Part shown: piece after piece, positions 26,210 through 35,300 of the stretch
Layout: every line of letters starts with the position of its first letter
Numbering within the stretch: the first letter of the stretch is position 1
NCBI RefSeq assembly: GCF_000155635.1
Contig: NZ_DS990556.1
Coordinates: forward strand, 1,282,483 to 1,346,482
Direction of reading: 5' to 3'
DNA from: Cyanobium sp. PCC 7001
Lineage (GTDB): Bacteria > Cyanobacteriota > Cyanobacteriia > PCC-6307 > Cyanobiaceae
Length of the DNA stretch: 64,000 nucleotides
Program-made: the position numbers and the translations under genes
Notes under the pieces: generated by a model
What the model saw: only the letters and a program-made list of their open reading frames with translations
The model's database searches: none
Told to the model about the DNA's origin: nothing

Positions 26210-27031
26210 TCAGTCGAGACCCACTCTCTCCAGCGGCCGGATCGGCAGGCCCCGCGCCAGCAGGTCGATCTTGATCGCCTCCACGCTCAGCACGCCGTCG
26301 TGGAGCAGGGAGGCCAGCAGGGCGGCCGAGGCGGCGCCGCCACCGGGCTCCTGGCTGAGGGCGGCAGCGATGTGGTCGATGCAGCCCGCGCCGCCGGAGG
26401 CGATCACCGGCACGGGCACGGCATCGGCCACCGCGCGGGTGAGGGCGAGGTCGTAGCCCGCCTGGGTGCCATCGCCATCCATCGAGGTGAGCAGGATCTC
26501 CCCGGCGCCCAGCTCCACCACCCGGCGGGCCCAGGCCACCGCATCGAGTCCGGTGTTCTCACGCCCACCCTTCACATACACATCCCAGACAGGGCCGGCG
26601 GGCTGATCCACGGCGCCGGCAGGCTGGGTACGACGGCGTGCATCGATCGCCACCACGATGCACTGGGATCCGAAGCGGTCGGCGCCCCGGCTCACCAGCT
26701 CCGGATCCCGCACCGCCGAGGAGTTGAGGCTCACCTTGTCGGCGCCGGCGCGCAGCAGCTCGGTGATCCCCTCCACGCTCACGATGCCCCCCCCCACGGT
26801 GAAGGGGATGGTCACGGCCTCGGCGGTGCGCCGCACCAGATCCACCAGGGTGGCCCGGCCCTGGTGGCTGGCGGCGATGTCGAGAAACACCAGCTCATCG
26901 GCGCCGGCGGCGCTGTAGCGGCAGCCCAGCTCCACGGGGTCCCCGGCATCCCGCAGGCCCACGAAGTTGACCCCCTTCACCACCCGGCCGTCGGCCACAT
27001 CGAGGCAGGGGATGATGCGCTTGGCCACCAT
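26210..27031 (-). CDS. hisF: Imidazole glycerol phosphate synthase cyclase subunit HisF
   Basis: TIM-barrel cyclase of histidine synthesis that works with the HisH glutaminase. It begins [20 protein letters not shown] with the first catalytic Asp in PCLDV. The phosphate-binding GGGI and GSGGAG-like ASGGAG loops and the second catalytic Asp in [15 protein letters not shown] are visible. 273 residues from the ATG at 27031, slightly longer than usual because of an insert around [13 protein letters not shown]. The 14-residue upstream extension of the frame is rejected. Confidence 0.95.
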   Translation of the reverse strand: MVAKRIIPCLDVADGRVVKGVNFVGLRDAGDPVELGCRYSAAGADELVFLDIAASHQGRATLVDLVRRTAEAVTIPFTVGGGIVSVEGITELLRAGADKVSLNSSAVRDPELVSRGADRFGSQCIVVAIDARRRTQPAGAVDQPAGPVWDVYVKGGRENTGLDAVAWARRVVELGAGEILLTSMDGDGTQAGYDLALTRAVADAVPVPVIASGGAGCIDHIAAALSQEPGGGAASAALLASLLHDGVLSVEAIKIDLLARGLPIRPLERVGLD

Positions 27032-27121
27032 GGGATCAGGGTAGGAGGCGGCGCCGGCGCTGTTGGGCAACACGGTTAAGGAGCACTGTTAAGGTTGCGC
27101 CACTTTTCCGTCGCGACGGCC

Positions 27122-27337
27122 ATGGCCCAGGCTGCCACGATCAACGTGGGTTCCAAGGTGCGCGTGCTGCGCGTGCGTGATCGCATTCCGGCCGATCTGG
27201 TGGAGGCCCTCCAGAGCGATCCCACCGGCACCGTCACCGGCTTCCGCACCGTGGACGGCCAGGGCATCGGTGTGGTGGTGGAGCTGGGCGCCGGCCAGAG
27301 CGCCTGGTTCTTCGACGACGAAATCACCCTCGCCTGA
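27122..27337 (+). CDS. petP: Cytochrome b6f complex subunit PetP (DUF2862)
   Basis: A 71-residue SH3-like protein. It is recognised from VGSKVRVLRVRDRIPADLVEAL, GTVTGFRTVDGQGIGVVVEL and the C-terminal AWFFDDEITLA, all conserved in cyanobacterial PetP, a peripheral cytoplasmic-side subunit tuning electron flow through cytochrome b6f. The ATG at 27122 fits the family; the frame opens earlier. It is divergent from hisF and lies 5 bp upstream of chlG, so the two thylakoid genes are likely one transcript. Confidence 0.85.
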   Translation: MAQAATINVGSKVRVLRVRDRIPADLVEALQSDPTGTVTGFRTVDGQGIGVVVELGAGQSAWFFDDEITLA

Positions 27338-27342
27338 GCCCC

Positions 27343-28323
27343 TTGACCGACAGCCCCGACCCCGCGGTGAGCAGCGGCTCGGCAGCTCGCCAGCTGCTGG
27401 GCATGAAGGGAGCCGCGGGCACGTCCAGCATCTGGAAGATTCGGCTGCAGCTGATGAAGCCGGTCACCTGGATTCCCCTGATCTGGGGGGTGCTGTGCGG
27501 CGCCGCCGCCTCGGGCCAGTTCAGCTGGACCCTTCCCAACGTGGGGGCCTCGGTCGCCTGCATGCTGATGAGCGGGCCGCTGCTGGCGGGCTACACCCAG
27601 ACGATCAACGACTACTACGACCGCGAGATCGACGCGATCAACGAGCCCTACCGCCCGATCCCCTCCGGAGCGATTCCGCTGGGTCAGGTGAAGGCCCAGA
27701 TCTGGGTGCTGTTGCTGGCGGGTCTGGCCGTGGCCTACGGCCTCGACCGCTGGGCCGGCCATGAACAGCCGGTGCTGCTGGTGCTGGCCCTGGGCGGCTC
27801 CTTCGTGAGCTTCATCTACTCCGCCCCACCTCTGAAGCTCAAGCAGAACGGCTGGCTGGGCAACTACGCCCTCGGGGCCAGCTACATCGCCCTGCCCTGG
27901 TGGGCGGGTCAGGCCCTGTTCGGCCAGCTCACCTGGGCCACCGCCCTGCTCACGCTGGCCTACTCCCTGGCGGGTCTGGGGATTGCGGTGGTGAACGACT
28001 TCAAGAGCGTGGAGGGCGATCGGGCCCTGGGGTTGCAGAGCCTGCCGGTGGTGTTCGGCATCGAGAAGGCCAGCTGGATCAGCGCCGGCATGATCGACCT
28101 GTTCCAGCTGGCGATGGTTGCGGTGCTGATCGCCATCGGGCAGCATTTCGCTGCCGTGCTGCTGGTGCTGCTGATCGTGCCCCAGATCACCTTCCAGGAC
28201 ATCTGGCTGCTGCGCGATCCGGTGGCGTTCGATGTGAAGTACCAGGCCAGCGCCCAGCCCTTCCTCGTGCTCGGCATGCTGGTGACGGCCCTGGCGATCG
28301 GCCACAGCGCCCTGGTGGCGTGA
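27343..28323 (+). CDS. chlG: Chlorophyll synthase ChlG
   Basis: Membrane prenyltransferase that esterifies chlorophyllide with phytyl or geranylgeranyl diphosphate, the last step of chlorophyll a synthesis. The UbiA-family Asp-rich motif NDYYDREIDAINEPYRPIPSG and second motif NDFKSVEGDRALGLQSLPV are intact. About eight membrane helices are predicted. It starts at TTG 27343 (a GTG eight codons later is an alternative), giving 326 residues. It follows petP and its stop nearly touches the PBP gene, suggesting an operon. Confidence 0.95.
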   Translation: MTDSPDPAVSSGSAARQLLGMKGAAGTSSIWKIRLQLMKPVTWIPLIWGVLCGAAASGQFSWTLPNVGASVACMLMSGPLLAGYTQTINDYYDREIDAINEPYRPIPSGAIPLGQVKAQIWVLLLAGLAVAYGLDRWAGHEQPVLLVLALGGSFVSFIYSAPPLKLKQNGWLGNYALGASYIALPWWAGQALFGQLTWATALLTLAYSLAGLGIAVVNDFKSVEGDRALGLQSLPVVFGIEKASWISAGMIDLFQLAMVAVLIAIGQHFAAVLLVLLIVPQITFQDIWLLRDPVAFDVKYQASAQPFLVLGMLVTALAIGHSALVA

Positions 28324-28324
28324 T

Positions 28325-30538
28325 GTGAGCAGCACTGCCCCCACCAGAGCCGCGTCCAGCGGTCGCCCCAGTGGCCGCCGCTCAAGCGGCAGCCCCGGTG
28401 GCGGCAAACGCCGGCTGGTGTTCACCGGGGTGGCGGCTGCCCTGCTCGGCAGCGGCGTGGCGGTGGGGCAGTCGGTGGTGGTGGGCAGCTTCGACAGCAT
28501 GCTGCCCGATGCCCGGGGCATCAACCACTACAACCGGCCCGGCACCCTCACCATCCTCTCGGCCGACGGCCAGGTGGTGCACAAAGTGGGCCCCGTGTCC
28601 CGCGAGAAGCTCTCGGCCAGCTCGATCCCGCCCCTGGTGGAGCAGGCCTTCATCGCCGCCGAAGACCGGCGCTTCTACCAGCACGACGGCATCGACCCGC
28701 TGGGCATCGCCCGGGCCCTGATCCGCAACATCTCCCAGGGCTCGGTGGAGGAGGGCGCCAGCACGATCACCCAGCAGCTGGCCCGCACCGTGTTCCTCAG
28801 CCAGGACCGCACCCTGGTGCGCAAGGTGAAGGAGGCGGCCCTGGCGGGCAAGCTCGAGCGCCAGCTCACCAAGCGCCAGATCCTCACCGAGTATCTGAAC
28901 CTGGTGTATCTGGGCTCCAGCGCCTACGGAGTGGCGGATGCGGCCTGGATCTACTACTCCAAGAACCCCAACCAGCTGACCCTGCCGGAGGCGGCCCTGA
29001 TCGCCGGCCTGCCGCCGGCCCCCTCGATCTATTCGCCGCTGGTGAACCCCGAGCTGGCCCTGGAACGCCGCGCGATCGTGCTGCGCCGCATGCAGGAGTC
29101 CGGCTACATCAGCGAGGCCGAGCGGCTGGAAGCCGATGGTGCGCCCCTGGGGCTCAGACCGGCCGAGCCCAAGTACTGGGTGAGCCGGGCGCCCTATTTC
29201 AGCAGCTGGGTGCAGCAGGAGCTGGCTGACGTCCTCACCCCCGAGCAGCTGGAGGTGGGCGGCGTCACGGTGCGCAGCAGCGTCAATCTGGCCTGGCAGG
29301 CCGAGGCCCAGAAGACGATCAACGCCTCCGCCCCGGGCAGCATGGAAGGCGCCCTGGTGGCGATGGAGCCTGGCACCGGGCTGGTGCGGGCGCTGGTGGG
29401 GGGCAAGGACTACGAGGCGAGCCAGTTCAACCGTGCCACCCAGGCCCTGCGATCACCGGGCTCCACCTTCAAACTGTTCGTCTACCTCACGGCCCTGAAG
29501 GAGGGGATGCTGCCGGAGCGGCGGGTGGTGGACAAGGCCCGCTGCTTCGCCGGCTACTGCCCCAAGAACTTCGGCAACCGCTACTACGGCACCGTCACCA
29601 TGGTGCGGGCCCTGCAGAACTCGCTCAACGTGGTGGCGGTGTCTCTGCTGCAGGAGCTGGGATTCGACAAGGTGATCGCCACGGCGCGCAGCCTGGGCAT
29701 CACCGGCCCGCTCGGCAAGTTCTACCCCCTGGCCCTGGGCGCCGAGGAGCAGACCGTGCTCGACATGACCGCGGCCTATGCGGCCATCACCAACAGAGGT
29801 GTGTACGTGAAGCCCACCCCCTTCGAGGAGATCCTGGGCCCCGACGGCGAACTGCTCTGGAGCCGCCGCAGCGACGGCGACCAGGGCCGCCGGGCCGTGG
29901 ACAGCGACATCGCCGATGGCATGACCTGGATGCTGGAGCAGGTGGTGCGGGGCGGAACGGGCGGTGGCGCGGCCCTCGGCAACCGGCCCGTGGCCGGCAA
30001 GACAGGCACGTCGGAAGGAGGCCGCGACCTCTGGTTCATCGGCTCGATTCCCCAGCTCACCACCGGGGTGTGGCTCGGCTACGACAACAGCCGCGAGACC
30101 AAGAGCACCAGCGTGGTGGCCACCTATGCCTGGCGGCGCTTCATGGCCGCCATCACCAAGGACCTGCCGGTGCTGCAGTTCCCCCCCAAGCCCAGCCTCA
30201 GCGGCAGCTGGAAGCCGGCCAAGCCCACCAGGCCGGCCAAACCCGCCCCCAGCCGCAGCCAGCCGTCGAACCCGGAGCCCACCACCGAAGACAGGCCGCC
30301 GGTGGAGGACAGCACGGCGCCGCCGGGTCCGGCCGAGCCCGTGGCCCCGCCCGCCGAGCAACCCGAGCCCCCCGACGCCCCATCGACCCCGCGCGTGGGC
30401 GTGGATCCGGCTGCCCGCCCACGGGGCCCCGGCAGCACGCCGGCCCCAGCGCCCGCTCCTCCTCCGGCGCCCCCACCGCCGCCGCCGGCTCCACCACCGC
30501 CGCCGCCTCCTGCGCCCGCGGCACCGGCGCCACCCTGA
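28325..30538 (+). CDS. Class A penicillin-binding protein (transglycosylase/transpeptidase)
   Basis: Bifunctional peptidoglycan synthase, 737 residues from a GTG. A membrane anchor lies at about 38-55. The GT51 domain has EDRRFYQHDGIDP and EGASTITQQLARTVFLS. The transpeptidase has the SxxK nucleophile in RSPGSTFKLF, the SxN motif SLN, and the KTGTSEGGRDLWFIG box. The C-terminal roughly 130 residues are a low-complexity tail very rich in Pro and Ala, ending in nearly continuous prolines. The tail is unusual and may extend across the periplasm. It starts 1 bp after the chlG stop. Confidence 0.93.
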   Translation: MSSTAPTRAASSGRPSGRRSSGSPGGGKRRLVFTGVAAALLGSGVAVGQSVVVGSFDSMLPDARGINHYNRPGTLTILSADGQVVHKVGPVSREKLSASSIPPLVEQAFIAAEDRRFYQHDGIDPLGIARALIRNISQGSVEEGASTITQQLARTVFLSQDRTLVRKVKEAALAGKLERQLTKRQILTEYLNLVYLGSSAYGVADAAWIYYSKNPNQLTLPEAALIAGLPPAPSIYSPLVNPELALERRAIVLRRMQESGYISEAERLEADGAPLGLRPAEPKYWVSRAPYFSSWVQQELADVLTPEQLEVGGVTVRSSVNLAWQAEAQKTINASAPGSMEGALVAMEPGTGLVRALVGGKDYEASQFNRATQALRSPGSTFKLFVYLTALKEGMLPERRVVDKARCFAGYCPKNFGNRYYGTVTMVRALQNSLNVVAVSLLQELGFDKVIATARSLGITGPLGKFYPLALGAEEQTVLDMTAAYAAITNRGVYVKPTPFEEILGPDGELLWSRRSDGDQGRRAVDSDIADGMTWMLEQVVRGGTGGGAALGNRPVAGKTGTSEGGRDLWFIGSIPQLTTGVWLGYDNSRETKSTSVVATYAWRRFMAAITKDLPVLQFPPKPSLSGSWKPAKPTRPAKPAPSRSQPSNPEPTTEDRPPVEDSTAPPGPAEPVAPPAEQPEPPDAPSTPRVGVDPAARPRGPGSTPAPAPAPPPAPPPPPPAPPPPPPPAPAAPAPP

Positions 30539-31921
30539 TCAGGGCGCCTGCAGCAGGGCGGCAAAAAAACCATCCCCACCGGCCGGCTCGGGCCAGGCCT
30601 GCCACTGCTCCAGCCCCCGCCAGCCGGGATGGGCAGCGAGCAGCGCCTCCACCACCGCGCCGTTTTCCTGCGGGTGCACCGTGCAGGTGGCGTACACGAG
30701 CCGACCTCCCGGCCGCAGCAGCGGCAGCAGACCCTCCAGCAGCCGGCGCTGCAGGGCCGCCAGCTCCGCGATCGCGCCGGGCTGCAACCGCCAGCGGGCA
30801 TCGGCATGGCGGGCCAGGGTGCCGAGCCCTGAGCAGGGGGCATCCACCAGGATTCCATCGAACTGGCCGAGCCATTCGGGCCGCAGCTCCGCCAGGGCAG
30901 CGGCATCGGCGGCCAGGGTGTTCACGCCATTCAGCCCCAGCCGGGCCGCATTGCGCTCCAGCCGCTGCAGCCTGGCTGCGGAGCGATCCACCGCCCACAC
31001 CTCCCCATCACCGCCGAGGCACTCGGCCATCTGGGTGCACTTGCCGCCGGGGGCGGCGCAGGCATCCAGCAGGCGCTCGCCTGGCCGGGGATGGAGCAGG
31101 GGCACCACCCGCTGGGCGTTGCGGTCCTGCACGCTCCAGTGCCCCTCCCGGAAGCCCGGCAGGCGGCGCAGATCCCCCACCCGCCCTTCGAGCGTGAGGG
31201 CATGGGGGCTGTGGGGCAGGGCCGCGGCATCGATGCCGGCCGCGGCGAAGGCGGCCAGCAGGCTGTCGCGGCTGCAGCGCAGCGGGTTCACCCGCAGGTC
31301 GAGGGCGGGAGGCTGGTTGGCGGCACTGGCGAAGGCCTCGGCCCGCTCCGGCGGCAGCCACTGGAGCAGCAGCGCGGCCAGCCAGTCCGGCAGGGACTGG
31401 CGCAGGCCCAGGCTGCCGGCCGCATCGCTCGGCAGGGTGAGGCCCTCCCAGGGGGGAGCGGCGGGCGAAGCGTGCCGGCGCAGGGCCTGCCGCAGCAGGC
31501 CGTTGGCCACTGGAGCCAGGCGGGCCAGGCCGCCGCGCTTGGCCAGTTCCACCGTGGTGCTCACGGCGGCGGCGGCCGGCACCCGCGTGCTGAAGAGGAT
31601 CTGGTAGAGCCCGAGATGGAGCAGCCAGCGCAGCCGCGGCGGCTGGCGCTGGCTGCTCACCCGGCCGAGGGCGTCGAGCCAGGCGTCGAGCAGCCGCCGC
31701 TGGCGGATGGCGCCGTAGGCCAGCTCGGTGGCCAGGGCCCGGTCGGGCCCCTCGAGGGCGCTGCGCTGCAGGGCCCGCTCCAGTGCCACATCGGCGTAGG
31801 CGCCGCCGCCCACCGCCAGCAGCACCTCCCAGGCGAGCAGCCGTGGCGCCAGACCAGTGGCCGGCGCCGGAGCGGACGACACCGGAACCGAGGACGCATC
31901 GGCGGAGGCGGAATCAACCAA
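30539..31921 (-). CDS. rsmB: 16S rRNA (cytosine-967-C5)-methyltransferase RsmB/Sun
   Basis: Two-domain RNA m5C methyltransferase. An N-terminal NusB-like helical domain (about 25-160) is followed by a SAM-binding domain with LDACAAPGGKCTQMAE. The two family cysteines lie in VDAPCSGLGTLARH (motif IV) and YATCTVHPQENGA (motif VI). The start is uncertain: a TTG at 31921 overlapping the end of the ATL gene gives 460 residues, close to family size, while an ATG at 31984 lies within the upstream gene. It is convergent with the PBP gene; the stop codons abut. Confidence 0.9.
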   Translation of the reverse strand: MVDSASADASSVPVSSAPAPATGLAPRLLAWEVLLAVGGGAYADVALERALQRSALEGPDRALATELAYGAIRQRRLLDAWLDALGRVSSQRQPPRLRWLLHLGLYQILFSTRVPAAAAVSTTVELAKRGGLARLAPVANGLLRQALRRHASPAAPPWEGLTLPSDAAGSLGLRQSLPDWLAALLLQWLPPERAEAFASAANQPPALDLRVNPLRCSRDSLLAAFAAAGIDAAALPHSPHALTLEGRVGDLRRLPGFREGHWSVQDRNAQRVVPLLHPRPGERLLDACAAPGGKCTQMAECLGGDGEVWAVDRSAARLQRLERNAARLGLNGVNTLAADAAALAELRPEWLGQFDGILVDAPCSGLGTLARHADARWRLQPGAIAELAALQRRLLEGLLPLLRPGGRLVYATCTVHPQENGAVVEALLAAHPGWRGLEQWQAWPEPAGGDGFFAALLQAP

Positions 31922-32252
31922 GCGGCGGCGGGTCCAGGGGCGGCACCCACAGATAGCGCCCCAGTGGCAGCTTGCCCTCGGCATCCACCGGGATGCCCTC
32001 GGCCAGCAGCAGCTGCCGCTGCATCCAGTCGCTGCCCTCCCGGCTGGGGGTGAAGCTGATCTGGCCGCGGGCGTTCACCACCCGGTGCCAGGGCACCGCC
32101 GAGGGCAGGGGAAGGCGGCGCAGGGCCCAGCCCACCTGGCGGGCGCAGCCGTAGGCGCCGATCGCCTCGGCGATGTGGCCGTAGGTGGCGAGGCGGCCGT
32201 ACGGAATCCCGGCCACCTTGGCGTACACCCGGGCATCAAACGATTCGGTCAT
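31914..32252 (-). CDS. Alkyltransferase-like protein (ATL), MGMT family without the catalytic Cys
   Basis: 112 residues of the O6-alkylguanine-DNA-alkyltransferase C-terminal domain: VYAKVAGIPYGRLATYGHIAE, the HTH with the arginine finger CARQVGWALRR, then VPWHRVVNARGQIS. The active-site PCHR is PWHR, so the protein cannot accept an alkyl group. By family knowledge it would bind O6-alkylguanine and flag the lesion for nucleotide excision repair. Its stop overlaps the proposed rsmB start by 8 bp. Confidence 0.88.
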   Translation of the reverse strand: MTESFDARVYAKVAGIPYGRLATYGHIAEAIGAYGCARQVGWALRRLPLPSAVPWHRVVNARGQISFTPSREGSDWMQRQLLLAEGIPVDAEGKLPLGRYLWVPPLDPPPLG

Positions 32253-32320
32253 CCTCCATGCAGGGGCCTGAGGCGACCCCTAGGTTGGATGAGAGCGAAG
32301 CTACGGAAGAGGGAATCGGC

Positions 32321-33205
32321 ATGGCAGTGACTGTGCAGGTGTTGCGCAAGGCCGACAAGGGCGCGCTGGTGAGGCCCGGCGACCGTGTTGCCGTGTTTTA
32401 TGAAGGCTTTCTGACCAACGGTCTGCGCTTTGACGGCAACTACGACTTCAAGAACTATCGGGCCACCCGCAATTTCTTCCAGTTCGTTCTCGGCAGCGGC
32501 CAGGTGATCCCCGGCTGGGATCAGGCCCTGGCCAACAAGCGGCTCGGCAGCGTGCTCAAGCTCCGCATCCCCCCGGAGCTGGCCTATGGCCCCAATGGCC
32601 GCGCGCCCTTCATCCCCGGCAACGCCACGCTCGAGTTCACCGTGCAGCTGGTGGCCAAGCAGTCTCCGGGTGAGCCAACCGCTTCGGTGTTCCGCCTCGC
32701 CGACTTCCGCCTCAACGTGAAGAAGCTGGGCATCCCCAGCGAGGAGGCGCTGCTGAACGGTGTCAATCAGACGTTGATCGGGTACGACACCAAGGACCGG
32801 ATGACGGGTGGCCCCAGGGTGGATCTGATCATCGGCCTGGATAAGAACGACAAGCTCATCGGCCTTCAGGGAGCAGACCGGCTGATCGGCGGCAAACGTA
32901 AAGATCGCTTCATCTACAAGAATGTGACGGACTCCCTGCCCGGGCAGGGCAACCGCGACGTGATCCTCGACTTCTCCGCCAAGCAAGGCGACAAGGTGGA
33001 TCTGCGTGCCATCGACGCCAACCCCTTCAAGGCGGGCAATCAGAAGTTCCGCTGGATCGGCAAGCGCAAGTTCAAGGGCAAGCCGGGGTTGCTGCGCTTC
33101 CGCAACGGATTGCTCCAGGCCGACCTGAACAAGGACCGCATCCCGGATCTGGAAATCGCCCTGGCCAACGTGAACAAGCTGGGCCGTGGCAGCGTGGCGC
33201 TCTGA
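32321..33205 (+). CDS. FKBP-type peptidyl-prolyl isomerase fused to an RTX/serralysin-like C-terminal domain
   Basis: 294 residues from MAVTVQVLRKADKG, preceded by GAAGAGGGAA. The FKBP domain is at about 1-115 (GDRVAVFYEGFLTNGLRFDGN, GSGQVIPGWDQALANKRLGS, IPPELAYGPNGRAPFIPGNATL). The C-terminal half resembles the peptidase M10/serralysin C-terminal beta-roll: LIGLQGADRLIGGKRKDRFIY is a degenerate nonapeptide repeat, then ILDFSAKQGDKVDLRAIDANP and LRFRNGLLQADLNKDRIPDLEI. RTX-type C-termini direct type I secretion, so this may be a secreted or surface foldase. Unusually, the repeats are Lys-rich where Asp or Gly is typical. Confidence 0.85.
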   Translation: MAVTVQVLRKADKGALVRPGDRVAVFYEGFLTNGLRFDGNYDFKNYRATRNFFQFVLGSGQVIPGWDQALANKRLGSVLKLRIPPELAYGPNGRAPFIPGNATLEFTVQLVAKQSPGEPTASVFRLADFRLNVKKLGIPSEEALLNGVNQTLIGYDTKDRMTGGPRVDLIIGLDKNDKLIGLQGADRLIGGKRKDRFIYKNVTDSLPGQGNRDVILDFSAKQGDKVDLRAIDANPFKAGNQKFRWIGKRKFKGKPGLLRFRNGLLQADLNKDRIPDLEIALANVNKLGRGSVAL

Positions 33206-33256
33206 TCCCAGGCACGGAACAGCGTTCCGCACACTGGTCTGAACGCCGTTGCCCCG

Positions 33257-33946
33257 ATGCCGCTGCTGCCCCGCCGCTTCGAGCGCCTGCAGGCGGTGCT
33301 CAACCGCCGCATGGCCGACCTCACGGTGCTGCTGGAGCACGTGGAGAAGCCCCACAACCTCTCGGCGATCCTGCGCAGCTGCGATGCGGTGGGGGTGCTG
33401 GAGGCCCATGCGGTGTGCCTGAAGGGGCGGCTGCCCACGTTCAACAGCACGGCCCAGGGCAGCCAGAAGTGGGTGCCGCTGCATCGCCACCCCAGCGCGG
33501 CGGCCGCGCTGCAGAGCCTCAGGGAGCAGGGGTTCCGCCTCTACGGCACGCACCTCAGCGCCGAGGCGGTGGACTACCGCAGCTGCGATTTCACCGGCCC
33601 CACCGCCTTCGTGCTGGGAGCCGAGAAGTGGGGCCTCAGCCCGGAATGCGCCGGCCTGGTGGACCAGGCCATCGTGATTCCCATGAGCGGCATGGTGCAG
33701 TCGCTCAACGTGAGCGTGGCCACCGCCACCCTGCTGTTCGAGGCCCTGCGGCAGCGCCAGGCCGCCGGCACGGTGCCCAGCGCCGGCGAGGGGCTGGCGC
33801 CGGAGCGCTACCGGGCGCTGCTGTTCGAGTGGGCCTATCCGGAGGTGGCGGCCTGGTGCCAGCGGGAGGGCAGGCCCTACCCGGAGCTGGATGGGGAGGG
33901 GGCGATCACCGAAGCCCTGCCCCGCTCGATCCGGATGCGCTGCTAG
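33257..33946 (+). CDS. trmH: tRNA (guanosine-18-2'-O)-methyltransferase TrmH
   Basis: SPOUT-class methyltransferase making Gm18 in the tRNA D-loop. Motif 1 is VEKPHNLSAILRSCDAVGV (with the catalytic Arg), motif 2 is AFVLGAEKWGLS and motif 3 is IPMSGMVQSLNVSVATATLLFEALRQR, the trefoil-knot signature. The long C-terminal tail with WCQREGRPYPELD is typical of TrmH rather than RlmB. 229 residues. Its stop overlaps the convergent small membrane gene by 4 bp. Confidence 0.94.
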   Translation: MPLLPRRFERLQAVLNRRMADLTVLLEHVEKPHNLSAILRSCDAVGVLEAHAVCLKGRLPTFNSTAQGSQKWVPLHRHPSAAAALQSLREQGFRLYGTHLSAEAVDYRSCDFTGPTAFVLGAEKWGLSPECAGLVDQAIVIPMSGMVQSLNVSVATATLLFEALRQRQAAGTVPSAGEGLAPERYRALLFEWAYPEVAAWCQREGRPYPELDGEGAITEALPRSIRMRC

Positions 33947-34224
33947 GGGCGGCCGCGGCCCGGCGGAAACGGGGGAGTACCGTCGCTGAGGCCGTCCAGC
34001 TCGTGGCTGGCCAGTCTGCGGCTGCTGGCGCTCGGCAGCCACAGCGCCACAGCCAGGGCCACGAGCTCCAGGGGGATCTGGCGGCCGCCCAGCAGCACCA
34101 CCGCCACGGCCACCACGGCGAGCATGCGCTGGAACAGGCTCCACACGTCGTCGCGATCGGCGCTGCCGGTGAACCAGAGCACCACCGCCAACACCAGCAA
34201 CACCAGATCCAACCACCAGGGCAT
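33943..34224 (-). CDS. Small two-TM membrane protein
   Basis: 93 residues. Two hydrophobic helices (WWLDLVLLVLAVVLWF and MLAVVAVAVVLLGG, then IPLELVALAVALWL as a possible third) are followed by a polar Gly/Pro-rich tail. No family recognised. It ends in a 4-bp overlap with the convergent trmH. Confidence 0.55.
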   Translation of the reverse strand: MPWWLDLVLLVLAVVLWFTGSADRDDVWSLFQRMLAVVAVAVVLLGGRQIPLELVALAVALWLPSASSRRLASHELDGLSDGTPPFPPGRGRP

Positions 34225-34305
34225 GGCCAGGGCCGCGATCGGGCCTGCGCACTCCAGATCAGTGTGGCGCGTCAGCGAGCGCCGCGCTTGAACAGCCCCG
34301 GCGCT

Positions 34306-35229
34306 TCAACGGGCGGCGCGCCCGGCCTGCCCCTCGCCGCTCAGCCAGCTCTCCAGACCCTCCCCGAGGAAGGAGAGGCCCAGCACCAGCACGAACATGG
34401 CCAGGCCCGGGTAGAGGGCCGTCCACCAGATGCCGGTGGGCAGGGCGGTGAGGGCCTGCTGCAGATCGCCGCCCCACTCGGGGATGGTTTCCGGCAGGCC
34501 CAGGCCGAGGAAGCCCAGCCCCCCGAGCACCAGCACAGCATCGGCGGCATTGAGGGTGAGCAGCACCGGCACCGAGGTGATCACGTTGCGGAAGAGATAG
34601 AAACGCAGGATCCAGAAGGCACTGGCGCCAAGGGAGCGGGCCGCCTCCACGTAGAGCTCGGCCTTCACCTGGGCCGTCTGGTTGCGCACCACCCGGAAGT
34701 ACTGGGGGATGTACACCACGCAGAGGGCGGCGGCGGCATTGGGCAGACCACGGCCCAGCAGGAAGGCCAGCACCACCGAGAGCAGCAGCACCGGCAGGGT
34801 GTAGAGGGTGTCCATCAGCAGCACCAGCAGCCGGTCCACCCAGCCGCCCAGGTAGCCGCTCACCATGCCGAGGGGCACACCCACCACCAGAGCCACCACC
34901 AGGGCGAGCAGCACCACCTGCAGGGCCACGCCACTGGCGGCCAGGGTGCGCACGCACACGTCGCGGCCGAGGCGGTCGGTGCCGCACCAGTGCTGGGGCG
35001 AGGGTGGGGCGTAGATGGGGTTCTGCAGGCCTGCATTGGGATCGGGCAGCCAGCCGGCCTGAACCAGCAGTGGCGTGAGCACGGCCACCAGCCCGTAGGC
35101 GAGCACGATCAGCAGCCCCCAGCGGGCCATGCGCGCGGAGAGGGTGGTGGGTCGCCAGCGGAGAAGCACCGGGGCGGGGCAGCAGGCCCCATTCAACCGC
35201 CGCAGGCCAAGGGCAACGCTGGGGAGCAC
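34306..35229 (-). CDS. ABC transporter permease, DppC/OppC type
   Basis: Inner-membrane permease of a peptide/nickel-type importer. The N-terminal helix (MARWGLLIVLAYGLVAVLTP) is followed by the periplasmic HWCGTDRLGRDV motif specific to DppC/OppC proteins. Then come five or so helices and the EAA loop EAARSLGASAFWILRFYLF. 307 residues with the ATG at 35229; the ATG at 35130 would start directly before the first helix and may be the real one. Partner genes (DppB, binding protein, ATPases) are not in the window, as is common in these cyanobacteria. It is divergent from the response regulator. Confidence 0.9.
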   Translation of the reverse strand: MLPSVALGLRRLNGACCPAPVLLRWRPTTLSARMARWGLLIVLAYGLVAVLTPLLVQAGWLPDPNAGLQNPIYAPPSPQHWCGTDRLGRDVCVRTLAASGVALQVVLLALVVALVVGVPLGMVSGYLGGWVDRLLVLLMDTLYTLPVLLLSVVLAFLLGRGLPNAAAALCVVYIPQYFRVVRNQTAQVKAELYVEAARSLGASAFWILRFYLFRNVITSVPVLLTLNAADAVLVLGGLGFLGLGLPETIPEWGGDLQQALTALPTGIWWTALYPGLAMFVLVLGLSFLGEGLESWLSGEGQAGRAAR

Positions 35230-35300
35230 CAGAGGCCAGGGTCGCCAGCCCGTGAAAACCTGGCCCAGACTGCCGAGGCCCCAAGCGCTCCATCCCCGCC

